Positions 26,157 through 35,108 of a DNA stretch of 64,000 nt are shown here, piece by piece (positions within the stretch are counted from its first letter, which is position 1; every line of letters starts with the position of its first letter). The position numbers and the translations under genes were made by a program. This stretch comes from an uncultured Lachnospiraceae bacterium. GTDB lineage: Bacteria; Bacillota; Clostridia; Lachnospirales; Lachnospiraceae. The notes under the pieces were generated by a model. That model was given only the letters and a program-made list of their open reading frames with translations. It had not been told where the DNA came from and ran no database searches. Location: positions 25,865 to 89,864 of the forward strand of contig CAJTSD010000008.1 in assembly GCA_910578795.1 (NCBI GenBank), read 5' to 3'.

Positions 26157-28025
26157 TTATTCTTTTGTAAAATTCGTTTCAGAAAGCTGTGTGCCGTAAA
26201 AAGCGCCTCTTATAACCGTATCCAAACCCTCACAGCCTGTAAGTCCCGTAAGCGAACTGCAGTTCCGAAAAGCCTCCGCATTAATCCTTGTCACAGAAAC
26301 AGGAACATCCACATCCAAAATCTCACTGTGTCCTTTAAATACCTCCGAACCGATCTGCTTTACGCCCTCTGGAATCTGCACGTGCTCACTGTTTCCTCTG
26401 TATGCAAGCAGAATACTGTCCCCGACAATCAGAAAATCGTTCTCATCGCCCGTGGCATTTCCATTCTTCCACTCACTCAGCCATTTTGTTCCTTCAAACG
26501 CCTTCGTTCCAACAGTTGCTACCGTATCAGCAATCGTCACCGTATCAAGATTGGCACACGACATAAACGCGCCGTACTCAATTCTCGTAACACCGTCAGG
26601 AATATCAATCGCTTTTAATCCGCTTTCCGCAAATGCAAGCCTTCCTATACTTTTTATTGTCGCACTAATCTCATAATTCGTCAAACTTTTTTGCTTGTAA
26701 AATTTTCGCTGCGGAATATATTCTTCACTGTTTGGACTGCTTTCATCATAGCTTATGCTAACATCTGTTTCCTCTTTTTTTGCCGCTTCAGATTCCGTCA
26801 CAACATCCGCCTTCACCCCGTCCGGCAGACCATACACCTGACCGTCATGATTATTCATCAGCATGACCGCCTTGCCTGTCGAAATAATCGTCTTTCCTAT
26901 TACATTATCGCTTTCAGGTACGTCAAGCGGGTGAATATAATTCTTAGCGCTCTCAAAGCCGCTCTCATTTTCATTCTTATCTGATTCCGTTTCCTCCGAT
27001 GTCTCTGTTTCAATCTCGGTAACCGTTGTAATCGTTGTCACACTTGTGTCAGTAGTGCTGTTTTCTCCGCCTCCCGATACGTCCGGCAGTTCCTCTAAAT
27101 CCTCATTGCTGTCCATAAAATCCGTCGGATATTCCTTTTCATAAATAACCGTTATCTTCCGTTCACTGCCAAAGGTATCCGCTGTCGTTGCTTTTGTCGT
27201 AAAAATCTTCACGTTCGGGCTTCCTGAAAAAGCAGTCCTGTCAATTTCACTCACTGACGCGGGGATTGATACCTGTGCCAGCTTTTCATTGTTCGCAAAA
27301 GCCCTCTCCTGAATAGAGCCCACGGAATCCATGAGTGATACATTCTCCACAGAACCCATGTTTGTCATCGCATATTTGGGAATACTCTTAATCCGGTCAG
27401 AAAGCTTTACATTTTTGACATTCTGCAAATTCCAAAATGCATAGGTGTCCATCTCCTCTACCGTTTCAGGCATTACATAATTTTCGCCTTTACGCGCAGG
27501 AAGCACCTGATAAAGCATTGTCATTGTCCCATTATAAATTGCACCATTATAATAAGTAAGGTAACTGTTCTCTTCATCCAGCATCACTTTCGCAAGGCTG
27601 TCACAGTTCGTAAACACGCCCGTGCCCCATGAGCTGACATTTTTTCCGATTTGTGCCGTCGTCAACGCCGTACAACCCTCAAACGCACCGGGACCGACCT
27701 TTGTAATCCTGTCGGAAAGAATAATATTGGCAAGCGCCGTACAATCCTTAAACGCGTTATAGGATATCGCTGTCACACTGTCGGGAATCGTAACACCTTT
27801 TAGCGTTTCGTTTCCCGCAAATGCCTCCTCCCCGATTACCGTAACCGTATCAGGGATACTGACATAAGCGTCAGTCCCCAGATACGAAGTAAGTGTTGTT
27901 CCGTTGATGCGAAACGCATCGTCTCCCGCGGCGTCCACTCCGCCGCCGATTCCAAAAGCCACACCGACAAAAGCAAGAACGCCGAGCATTATCACGCCCG
28001 CAAGGGCTATCAGCCTATTTTTCAT
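26157..28025 (-). CDS. BspA-like leucine-rich repeat (LRR_5) secreted protein
   Basis: A 622-residue exported protein. The N-terminus (MKNRLIALAGVIMLGVLAFVG) is a signal peptide or anchor. Two LRR_5 blocks lie at ~45-275 (VIGEEAFAGNETLKGVTIPDSV type) and ~455-610, separated by an acidic Thr/Glu-rich linker (EIETETSEETESDKNENE). There is no C-terminal hydrophobic tail or TPxTG, so it stays attached only if the N-terminus is uncleaved. The gap to the giant LRR gene upstream is 11 bases and the site is GGAG. BspA-type LRR proteins bind host or microbial surface ligands; the ligand is unknown. Confidence 0.85.
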   Translation of the reverse strand: MKNRLIALAGVIMLGVLAFVGVAFGIGGGVDAAGDDAFRINGTTLTSYLGTDAYVSIPDTVTVIGEEAFAGNETLKGVTIPDSVTAISYNAFKDCTALANIILSDRITKVGPGAFEGCTALTTAQIGKNVSSWGTGVFTNCDSLAKVMLDEENSYLTYYNGAIYNGTMTMLYQVLPARKGENYVMPETVEEMDTYAFWNLQNVKNVKLSDRIKSIPKYAMTNMGSVENVSLMDSVGSIQERAFANNEKLAQVSIPASVSEIDRTAFSGSPNVKIFTTKATTADTFGSERKITVIYEKEYPTDFMDSNEDLEELPDVSGGGENSTTDTSVTTITTVTEIETETSEETESDKNENESGFESAKNYIHPLDVPESDNVIGKTIISTGKAVMLMNNHDGQVYGLPDGVKADVVTESEAAKKEETDVSISYDESSPNSEEYIPQRKFYKQKSLTNYEISATIKSIGRLAFAESGLKAIDIPDGVTRIEYGAFMSCANLDTVTIADTVATVGTKAFEGTKWLSEWKNGNATGDENDFLIVGDSILLAYRGNSEHVQIPEGVKQIGSEVFKGHSEILDVDVPVSVTRINAEAFRNCSSLTGLTGCEGLDTVIRGAFYGTQLSETNFTKE

Positions 28026-28036
28026 ATGCTTCTCCT

Positions 28037-31000
28037 TTATGCTGTTTTAAAGTTCCTCTTTCTGCGGCTGTCACTTGTTGCAAATAAGATAATGGAAAGA
28101 CAAGCCATACCGGTTGCAAGGAACCATTTCGGATGAATCGGATCACCTGTTGACGGTGTCTGGTCCAGTGTCTGTCCCGCAATCAGATTATTGGTATCCA
28201 CATAAATGACATACGGTGAAAAATGTGGAGGTACAAAGGAAATACATGCAATTCCGTCAATTGTCGTAAACCGCGGTGTCAGCTGCTGCAGATTTCCATT
28301 ATCACATGCCGCAACTCTTGCGTTTCCTCCGTACTGTATCAGCACATCGGGAATCGGCATGGTAACGGTGATGTTAAGTCCATAGGTATCTGTAATCTTG
28401 TTTTGACCGGTTGAGTCATAAAGCGATATATCCATCGGGAAATACGCAAGTCCGTCAAGCGAACCATATCTGTTAATCAAAGACTCTTCCACCGCTGCCG
28501 TAGCTTCTGCTGACTCTGTAATCCGTACAATAAAATTGTCTGTCGAACCGTCAACCGTAATGGATGCCACATCCTTATTGGATACTCCATTCTTTGTAAT
28601 ATATATTTTGTTTCCGTTATTATTATCCGTTGTACCCGGCTGGTTTGTCACGGTGCCTGTCGTTCCTGTTGTCGTAGTTGTACCCGAGCTGCTTGGTCTG
28701 CTGGTTACTGTCGTCGTGTTTGTGCTTGTACCCGGTCTTCTTGTAGGTCTATCGTCATCATCATCGTCGTCATCGTCATCATCACTGCCAACCCTTGTTT
28801 TATAGTTTGCAGTTACCGTCACATCTGCCTCCGGCATCACAAGTGTAGTTGTTGCCGACGTAGCGTTGGCAAATCCTAAACTGGTACTGTTACTTGTCCA
28901 CTTACTGAACACCTTACTTGACGTGTCCGGTGCATACGCTGAAATCGTTACTGTTTCGCCTTTTTTATACTCGCCAGTACCACTTCCGTAGTTTACCGTA
29001 AGCTTATACTTCTTCTCCTTATCCGGATTATTCGGGTCATCCGGATCATCACCGCCGCCATTTTTATTTTGGTTCGCAGTTACCTTTACATCCGCATTCG
29101 GCATTCTAAAGGTTATCATGGACTGCGTTACGGCGCTTTGGAAGTTTCCTGTATAATTTGCATTATCTCCCTCTGCTGTTCCGACTGCCGACCAATATGA
29201 GAATTTTTTCTCGTCGCTTGCCCTTAAAATAATATTTTCTCCGCCTGCTACGTTATCACCGCTTTTAAGCTGTTTTGTGCCTACCATTGCTTCCGCGTTT
29301 TCAAATTCAAACTTAAATTCGCCCTCTGAAACGATATTATCCGGATTCGACACATAGTACGGATAGTAAAGCCTGTCCTCTTTAATGCCTACAAACGCTT
29401 CATCTCCTGCATTTGTACCCTGATATACACTGTTTCCTACCTTGCACATCCAGTACTGGAACGAAAGTCCGTTCTCCGCGGGCGCTTCCGGAATATCCCT
29501 TGCTTCCAAATCATAAGGAACATTATCCTTAACCTCTACCGAGAAGGAAGAAATGGTCTTCATGTCCTTATCCACAAATTCTATATGGTAGGTACTTCCG
29601 TAATCCTTAAAATGAATTTTATCGCCATAGCTCTTTCTAAGTGTGTCATAAGAATGCCACAGATTGGTATGGGAACCATCCTCATTGAACTCAACGCCTA
29701 CAATAAATACATTCTTTGTTCCGTCTACCGCATCCGCAGTAATCACGCAGTCGCCTGTCGGAATCGTCAGCTCAATACCATCAAACACGCCAACCAACGC
29801 TCCAGTATCAATCTGCCTTATGGTCTGCGGGAATATAATCCGACTAAGGTTTTCATCATTCCGGAAGCAGTCTGTCGGTACTTCTATAATTTTGGTATTG
29901 CTTAAATCAATATTTTTGATATTTGTATTATTTGCAAATGCACTTGGTGCAATTGTTGTTACATTCGGTAAAATCTCATCCGCCAAAATGGAATCCGCCA
30001 AATAGTTTCCGCCCATTCCACGACCTTCAAGCAGCTCCATAATCTCGTAATCCGTATTGGTGTCATCACCCTTATTTTTATATAATATCAAATTGCTGAA
30101 TGCATATTTTGCGTTCTGTCCCAAATCAATATTATACATACTCTTGCAGTTTCTAAACGGAAGTGTTCCTATGTTCTGGAGTTCCGCGCTAAAACCTGCT
30201 GTCATCAGATTTTCGCAGCTGTCAAATGCATAGTCAGGAAGACTGTCTACTGTAGGCATTTTTACGTTTGTGAGATAATCATTTCCTGCATCGTAATCCT
30301 CAGCATAGTCATGTCCGTCATAGGTGTTTCCAATCAGTCCCCCTCCGGCATTTGTAATCGCGTAAGTCTCGGAAATTTCCCTTGATACATTAATATCAGA
30401 CTCATCAAAGTATCCGCTGAACAGTCCGCCCCTTGCCACGTTATCATCGCCATAAGCTGATGCGTAAGAAGAATCCGCAACATATTTATCCTCGGAATAC
30501 AATTTCGTAATATCACGATTCGACGAATTTCTGATATCACTGGAAAGCGGTGTCGCCACATAGAGCTTCGCAGTTCCACTCAGATTGCCCTCCGTAAAAA
30601 TATACTGGTTCTTTACATAAAAGCTGTCCTGACTGTTTCTGTCGTTTTTATAAAAACCCTTCTTCTCCTTTGTATCCTCATATTCTTCATCACTTGCCGT
30701 ATCAATGCTGTCAATTCCCCTAGGGAGATCAATATTCAAAGCGCCTCTGACAATATCCGTTTCCGTGAAGCCATTCTCCTCACCGTTTAAATAAAAGTCC
30801 TCAAACGCCTCCTGAATACTGTAATTTGTACCATACATTTCCTTAATGTACTCGCTGTTAATCAAGTCAATTTCATCATAGTGAGGATAATCCACAAGTG
30901 TGGCTTTTCCTGTCAGCTCATTCCTGATAACCGTCAGGTTCTTCGGCTCGTCCGATTTATAGCAGATATGTGCACCTGTTGAGGTCATCTTACTGCTCTG

Positions 31001-33667
31001 CTCACTCATCGCAAGCTCAAACGGTGCATAGCCGCTGTGGATTGCCCCGTGGAACGTCAAATGCTCTGACTGGGTATTGAACGCGTCATCTCCTATTTTT
31101 AAGTTTGCTTCCCAGTATTCATCCTCATCACCTAAGAACTCAATCCCCTTGCCAATCTGGCTGAATTCTACATTTTCAAGCCGCTCGCAACCCGCAAAGG
31201 CACTGTCTTCAATTGATGTTACCGGACTTCCGATATAAACCCATTCCAGATTCGGACAAGCCTCAAAAGCCCTTGCTCCGATGGTTTCAATATATCCATC
31301 CTCTATGACAATCTTATAAATCTTTTCTTTAACTTCACCCTCAAAACAATTCTCACCGATTGCAACAATCTTATAGCCGCCTACTTCGTTCGGAATGGTT
31401 ACCGGGATTCTTTCATTCACTTTCTGAACGGTGCCGTTTACGGTATATTTTGAAAGGATTGCAGTATCTGTACCTTCTATAATATCTATTTTTGCCACAT
31501 ACTGACCGCCGCGATAGCCAAGCTCAATATGATCGCCCTCTTCATCCGTATATTTATAGGGAACCGGCGCCCATTCACCATCCAGCATATAACCTAAGAT
31601 ACCTGTCCAGGATGACTGTCTTGGAACGGCAGGATCACCGCCTCCGCTGAATGCAGGTCCTTCCACGATAAACTTGTCATTTCTCACATCAGAGAACAAC
31701 TGTACGTCAAGCACTTTACCGTTTACATAACTGTCATATCCCAACGATGCCGTCTCAAATACTGCCTTTTCAAGATTATAGCAGCCCCTTAATGTATTCG
31801 CAGGAATTGTACCAATCATACCAGCCGGAAATGTTACTGATTTCAGATTCTGTCTTCCTGCAAGAATATAATCATATCCGCATTTATTGGAATTATAATC
31901 AATTGACTTGTTCCCCTTAGGAAACCGGAACTCAAGCGCTGCATCCCTGCCTTCCGGCATTTTCTCAATGGAAAATGCACCCTGGGCAATCTCGTACTGC
32001 TTTCCTTCATCTTCAAAAGCAAGCTCACTCAATGCCTCACAGTTATAAAATGCATATTGTTCGATTTTTACATCACTGTTTCCGCCTGCCACAAATTTCA
32101 CAGACGCCAGCGAATGATTCTGTGCAAAGCATCCAGCTTCCACATTCGTCGCTGATGCAGGAATTTCCACTGCTTTCATTTTGGTATTTAAAAATGCATT
32201 TACACCCAGCTTTAATGGAGCTGCCGCGGATGACGTATTGGAAAAGGTCACCGTATTCAGCGTTGAATTTGCAAACGCACTGTCGCCAATTAAATCGCAG
32301 CCGTCCGGATCCGTGTTAATGGTTGCGCTTGCAAGATTCTGACATCCCTCAAATGCCTCCGCACCGATAAATGTCACAGAAACAGGTGTTTCGATGCTTG
32401 CAACGGAAGACCCCTGAAATGCTCTTTGTTTGATTCCGACTATATTGGTTGTATCCGTAGCAAGATAACCGGAATCCGTATACTGTCCACTTGCAGCATT
32501 CAGTCCTGTTTTTAAAACAGCCAAATAAACCGGTGTATTGCCGTGACTTCCTTTTACAAGGTCAAAGTTTTTTAAATTATGATTTCCATCTATTCCAAAA
32601 TACTGGCAAATAATATAGTTATATACGGACTTAAGACCGTTTGAACCTACTGCAAAGTCCTCCTGTGAAATCGTAAATTTCGCGGTATCCTGATACAGCT
32701 TGTCCATCTCAGCCCGAAACGTATTCCAAGTATCCACTTCCTTCTGCGTCAGTTCCGGATATTTTGTAACCTTTGTTGTAGTAGTCGTTCCCGTATCCGG
32801 ATCGGTTGTCTCAACGGCTTCCTCAGTCGGTCCAACTTTCACTTTATCATATATACCAGCTATCTCATCAATTTTATCATTGTATTCTTTTAAAGCACCT
32901 CTGACATATGCCGCCACTGCATCCGCCTCGCAGTTTTCCATAAGATCTTTTGCGGTAGTATCCGCAAGCTTATGGTCATATCCTTGTGAATTGTCAGTAA
33001 CATCCACATTCTGTGCTTTATTTGAAGGGGTTATAGTATCAGTTCCTGTATAGGTATCCAGCAATCGTTTCACACCCACAATATCTTCGAGTGTCTTTGC
33101 CGGTGTCCCTTCCGCATCCGTATCTAACAAATACTGATTCTTTCCTGAATCAAACTTAAAAGACGCGCTATCACCTTCATCAAACGTAACCGAAATCTCA
33201 TTTACTCCAAAATCCCTGTCAAGGCTTTCGTTTGTAATGTTAAACATCACATAGTTATAATATTCCGTCTCATTGATAACGATATTATCCGCATCTGCCT
33301 TTCCGCTCGCAATCGCCTGATTTTTGCTTGTGTTCAATGTTGCTTTATAGACATCCCTGATGTTTGCATTGCCATCCACTTGCTGAATCGTTACTTCATC
33401 ACCAGAATATGGTTCTGCCTCATTTTTTTCAAAATAGCTGACATCATACTTGCTCACACCATTCATCTCATCCTGATAACGCTCCTTGATATCAAAATTT
33501 GAATTCAGCGCAAGCGCCTCGATATCATCCTCCGCCGCAAGCATTGTGCCAAGGTTCTCTACCGGTATCGCAGCCACAACAATCGCCATAATCATCGTAA
33601 TCGCCGCAATCGTGCGCTTGATCCTCCTTCTGAGCTTGTAATTCTTTCTCTTCCTGTTCTTAGCCAT
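28037..33667 (-). CDS. giant cell-wall-anchored BspA-like LRR protein with TPSTG sorting signal
   Basis: An approximately 1876-residue surface protein. ATG 33667 (MAKNRKRK) has GGGGAG 6 bases upstream; a GTG 15 bases earlier is less likely. Parts: signal peptide with a long basic start, a unique ~370-residue N-terminal region, many LRR_5 repeats (e.g. VTFIGAEAFEGCQNLASATI) to ~1370, two InlB-B-like repeats containing VMPEADVTVTANY, a run of 11 Asp near residue 1632, a Thr/Ser-rich wall-spanning stretch, a further beta domain, then TPSTG-DP, a hydrophobic helix and SRRKRNFKTA. The ending is a sortase signal of the xPxTG type. The class B sortase gene lies 17-32 bases upstream, so enzyme and substrate are co-expressed. 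Confidence 0.9.
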   Translation of the reverse strand: MAKNRKRKNYKLRRRIKRTIAAITMIMAIVVAAIPVENLGTMLAAEDDIEALALNSNFDIKERYQDEMNGVSKYDVSYFEKNEAEPYSGDEVTIQQVDGNANIRDVYKATLNTSKNQAIASGKADADNIVINETEYYNYVMFNITNESLDRDFGVNEISVTFDEGDSASFKFDSGKNQYLLDTDAEGTPAKTLEDIVGVKRLLDTYTGTDTITPSNKAQNVDVTDNSQGYDHKLADTTAKDLMENCEADAVAAYVRGALKEYNDKIDEIAGIYDKVKVGPTEEAVETTDPDTGTTTTTKVTKYPELTQKEVDTWNTFRAEMDKLYQDTAKFTISQEDFAVGSNGLKSVYNYIICQYFGIDGNHNLKNFDLVKGSHGNTPVYLAVLKTGLNAASGQYTDSGYLATDTTNIVGIKQRAFQGSSVASIETPVSVTFIGAEAFEGCQNLASATINTDPDGCDLIGDSAFANSTLNTVTFSNTSSAAAPLKLGVNAFLNTKMKAVEIPASATNVEAGCFAQNHSLASVKFVAGGNSDVKIEQYAFYNCEALSELAFEDEGKQYEIAQGAFSIEKMPEGRDAALEFRFPKGNKSIDYNSNKCGYDYILAGRQNLKSVTFPAGMIGTIPANTLRGCYNLEKAVFETASLGYDSYVNGKVLDVQLFSDVRNDKFIVEGPAFSGGGDPAVPRQSSWTGILGYMLDGEWAPVPYKYTDEEGDHIELGYRGGQYVAKIDIIEGTDTAILSKYTVNGTVQKVNERIPVTIPNEVGGYKIVAIGENCFEGEVKEKIYKIVIEDGYIETIGARAFEACPNLEWVYIGSPVTSIEDSAFAGCERLENVEFSQIGKGIEFLGDEDEYWEANLKIGDDAFNTQSEHLTFHGAIHSGYAPFELAMSEQSSKMTSTGAHICYKSDEPKNLTVIRNELTGKATLVDYPHYDEIDLINSEYIKEMYGTNYSIQEAFEDFYLNGEENGFTETDIVRGALNIDLPRGIDSIDTASDEEYEDTKEKKGFYKNDRNSQDSFYVKNQYIFTEGNLSGTAKLYVATPLSSDIRNSSNRDITKLYSEDKYVADSSYASAYGDDNVARGGLFSGYFDESDINVSREISETYAITNAGGGLIGNTYDGHDYAEDYDAGNDYLTNVKMPTVDSLPDYAFDSCENLMTAGFSAELQNIGTLPFRNCKSMYNIDLGQNAKYAFSNLILYKNKGDDTNTDYEIMELLEGRGMGGNYLADSILADEILPNVTTIAPSAFANNTNIKNIDLSNTKIIEVPTDCFRNDENLSRIIFPQTIRQIDTGALVGVFDGIELTIPTGDCVITADAVDGTKNVFIVGVEFNEDGSHTNLWHSYDTLRKSYGDKIHFKDYGSTYHIEFVDKDMKTISSFSVEVKDNVPYDLEARDIPEAPAENGLSFQYWMCKVGNSVYQGTNAGDEAFVGIKEDRLYYPYYVSNPDNIVSEGEFKFEFENAEAMVGTKQLKSGDNVAGGENIILRASDEKKFSYWSAVGTAEGDNANYTGNFQSAVTQSMITFRMPNADVKVTANQNKNGGGDDPDDPNNPDKEKKYKLTVNYGSGTGEYKKGETVTISAYAPDTSSKVFSKWTSNSTSLGFANATSATTTLVMPEADVTVTANYKTRVGSDDDDDDDDDDDRPTRRPGTSTNTTTVTSRPSSSGTTTTTGTTGTVTNQPGTTDNNNGNKIYITKNGVSNKDVASITVDGSTDNFIVRITESAEATAAVEESLINRYGSLDGLAYFPMDISLYDSTGQNKITDTYGLNITVTMPIPDVLIQYGGNARVAACDNGNLQQLTPRFTTIDGIACISFVPPHFSPYVIYVDTNNLIAGQTLDQTPSTGDPIHPKWFLATGMACLSIILFATSDSRRKRNFKTA

Positions 33668-33699
33668 ATTGTTTCTCCCCACTTCTTAATTATTTCTCC

Positions 33700-34905
33700 C
33701 TACTTTACCCTTTTGGCAACCACCACGAACCTGCCCTTCGTCTCCTGATAGTCACAGGTAGACAATGTTAAGAGCTCATCGCCGTAGGCCGCCGTCACTC
33801 CTGTATCATATAGCGACAATGCCGACATCTCATTAATATAAGAATTAAATTCTTTTTCCGAGCCTGCATTGATAAACTGATAGTATTTGAAATTCACATC
33901 CTCTTCCGAATATACTTTCGACCGGAATACATACATCACCTGATACGTTCCCTTCTCATATATCGTATCAAACTGTATCGTAGGATGCTCCTCGAAATAT
34001 GCCTTCTGACTGTATTTGTTCAGCGTTCCAAACATCTTTCCCGACTTCATATGATGCCCGTACAGGATAATATTGTCGCATCCCTTTATGACATCACACT
34101 GGTAATCCATGAAAATGCAGCCGTTTCTGTCCTCCTCCTGATTAAAGTTGTGATCCAGATAGTATTCATTGTTGACAGTCTGCATCACAGGGTAATCAAT
34201 TAATGTATCGTCAATTTTTATCCATCCGATTAGCTTTTTGTTCTTATTGTATATCGCTTCATATTCGGCAAGAATGTCCGGCGTATCCGCGTCATCGCCC
34301 GTCAGGTTGATTTGGACTTCTTTTGTCTTGCTTTCCGCCGCCCTGACTGCGCCTGCTTTTTTTAGCGCCACAAGCTCCTCAAATTCCCGCGCGCTCTTTG
34401 CAGCCACCTGATAATACACGCCAAAGTACCCAAAGCATGCAATGCACAATACTGCGCACGCTGCCATCACAAGCTTTCGCTTCCGCTCCTTTTTTTTCAG
34501 AATCAAAAGGATTTCCTTCTGCATGTCCTCGTCAAAATCATCAATCGTCAGCCGTTCTTTCGTATTCTGACCCGTATCCTTTCTCTTTTGGACATTTTTG
34601 TGAACCTGCAAGGCATTTTTCAGTTTTTCCTTCCTCTGCCGTTCCTTTTCCGCCCTCTGCTGCTCCTGCGCCTGGAATTTCTTGTGCAGCTCATAGATGT
34701 TGTCATCAAACTGCCGTCCCACGATAGATTCAAAACAGTATTTTTCCTGTTTCAGCTCCATATACAGCTTTTCGACATCCTTCGCGTTATCCAAATCGAT
34801 ATTGCCGGTAATGGTATCGATAAGCTTTTTGTCCCGAAGCGCTGCCTGATACTCTTCAACCGTTCTGAAGCGTCTGCCATCAATAGCCCATTTTATTTCC
34901 GCCAT
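33700..34905 (-). CDS. srtB: class B sortase with long cytoplasmic N-terminal extension
   Basis: A 401-residue membrane transpeptidase that cuts a sorting motif and links surface proteins to peptidoglycan. The catalytic domain (~200-401) starts at KLIGWIKIDDTLIDYPV and contains YLDHNF, catalytic His in ILYGHHMKSGKMFG (~284), catalytic Cys in TLSTCDY (~384) and Arg in GRFVVVAKR. These are SrtB-type motifs. One helix (VMAACAVLCIACFGYFGVYY) lies near 160. Before it is ~155 residues of charged, coiled-coil-rich cytoplasmic sequence, longer than in typical SrtB. It is the first gene of the operon; its likely substrate follows directly. C. difficile SrtB recognises (S/P)PxTG, close to the TPSTG seen here. 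Confidence 0.92.
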   Translation of the reverse strand: MAEIKWAIDGRRFRTVEEYQAALRDKKLIDTITGNIDLDNAKDVEKLYMELKQEKYCFESIVGRQFDDNIYELHKKFQAQEQQRAEKERQRKEKLKNALQVHKNVQKRKDTGQNTKERLTIDDFDEDMQKEILLILKKKERKRKLVMAACAVLCIACFGYFGVYYQVAAKSAREFEELVALKKAGAVRAAESKTKEVQINLTGDDADTPDILAEYEAIYNKNKKLIGWIKIDDTLIDYPVMQTVNNEYYLDHNFNQEEDRNGCIFMDYQCDVIKGCDNIILYGHHMKSGKMFGTLNKYSQKAYFEEHPTIQFDTIYEKGTYQVMYVFRSKVYSEEDVNFKYYQFINAGSEKEFNSYINEMSALSLYDTGVTAAYGDELLTLSTCDYQETKGRFVVVAKRVK

Positions 34906-34988
34906 TTTCCTTCCCTTCCCCTTACGATATTAATTTCCCTATTATTATTATCGCACAAATTTCGCAATTAGTTTACATATATATTATT

Positions 34989-35016
34989 ATTTTACTATAT
35001 TTTCTGTTAATTTCAA
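34989..35016 (-). promoter_or_regulatory. probable promoter of the sortase/LRR operon
   Basis: On the minus strand, TTGAAA (35011-35016), 16-base spacer, TAAAAT (34989-34994), in an AT-rich region about 85 bases before the sortase ATG. Confidence 0.5.
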
Positions 35017-35059
35017 GTGTTTTTGTAATATTCATGACAAATTGCGCAAAATGCACAAG

Positions 35060-35097
35060 AAAAACAGCACCTTTCCAATCCAAAAGATGCTGTTTTT
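35060..35097 (-). terminator. terminator of the LRR/Ig-like protein gene
   Basis: Perfect AAAAACAGCA/TGCTGTTTTT arms, 12 bases past the stop at 35109, with the T-rich arm ending in TTTTT. Confidence 0.85.
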
Positions 35098-35108
35098 GTT
35101 ATCACTTT

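Noticed and set aside
28536..28805. Plus-strand frame with poly-Ser end
   Set aside because: It is the antisense reading of the Asp run and Thr-rich stalk of the anchored LRR protein.
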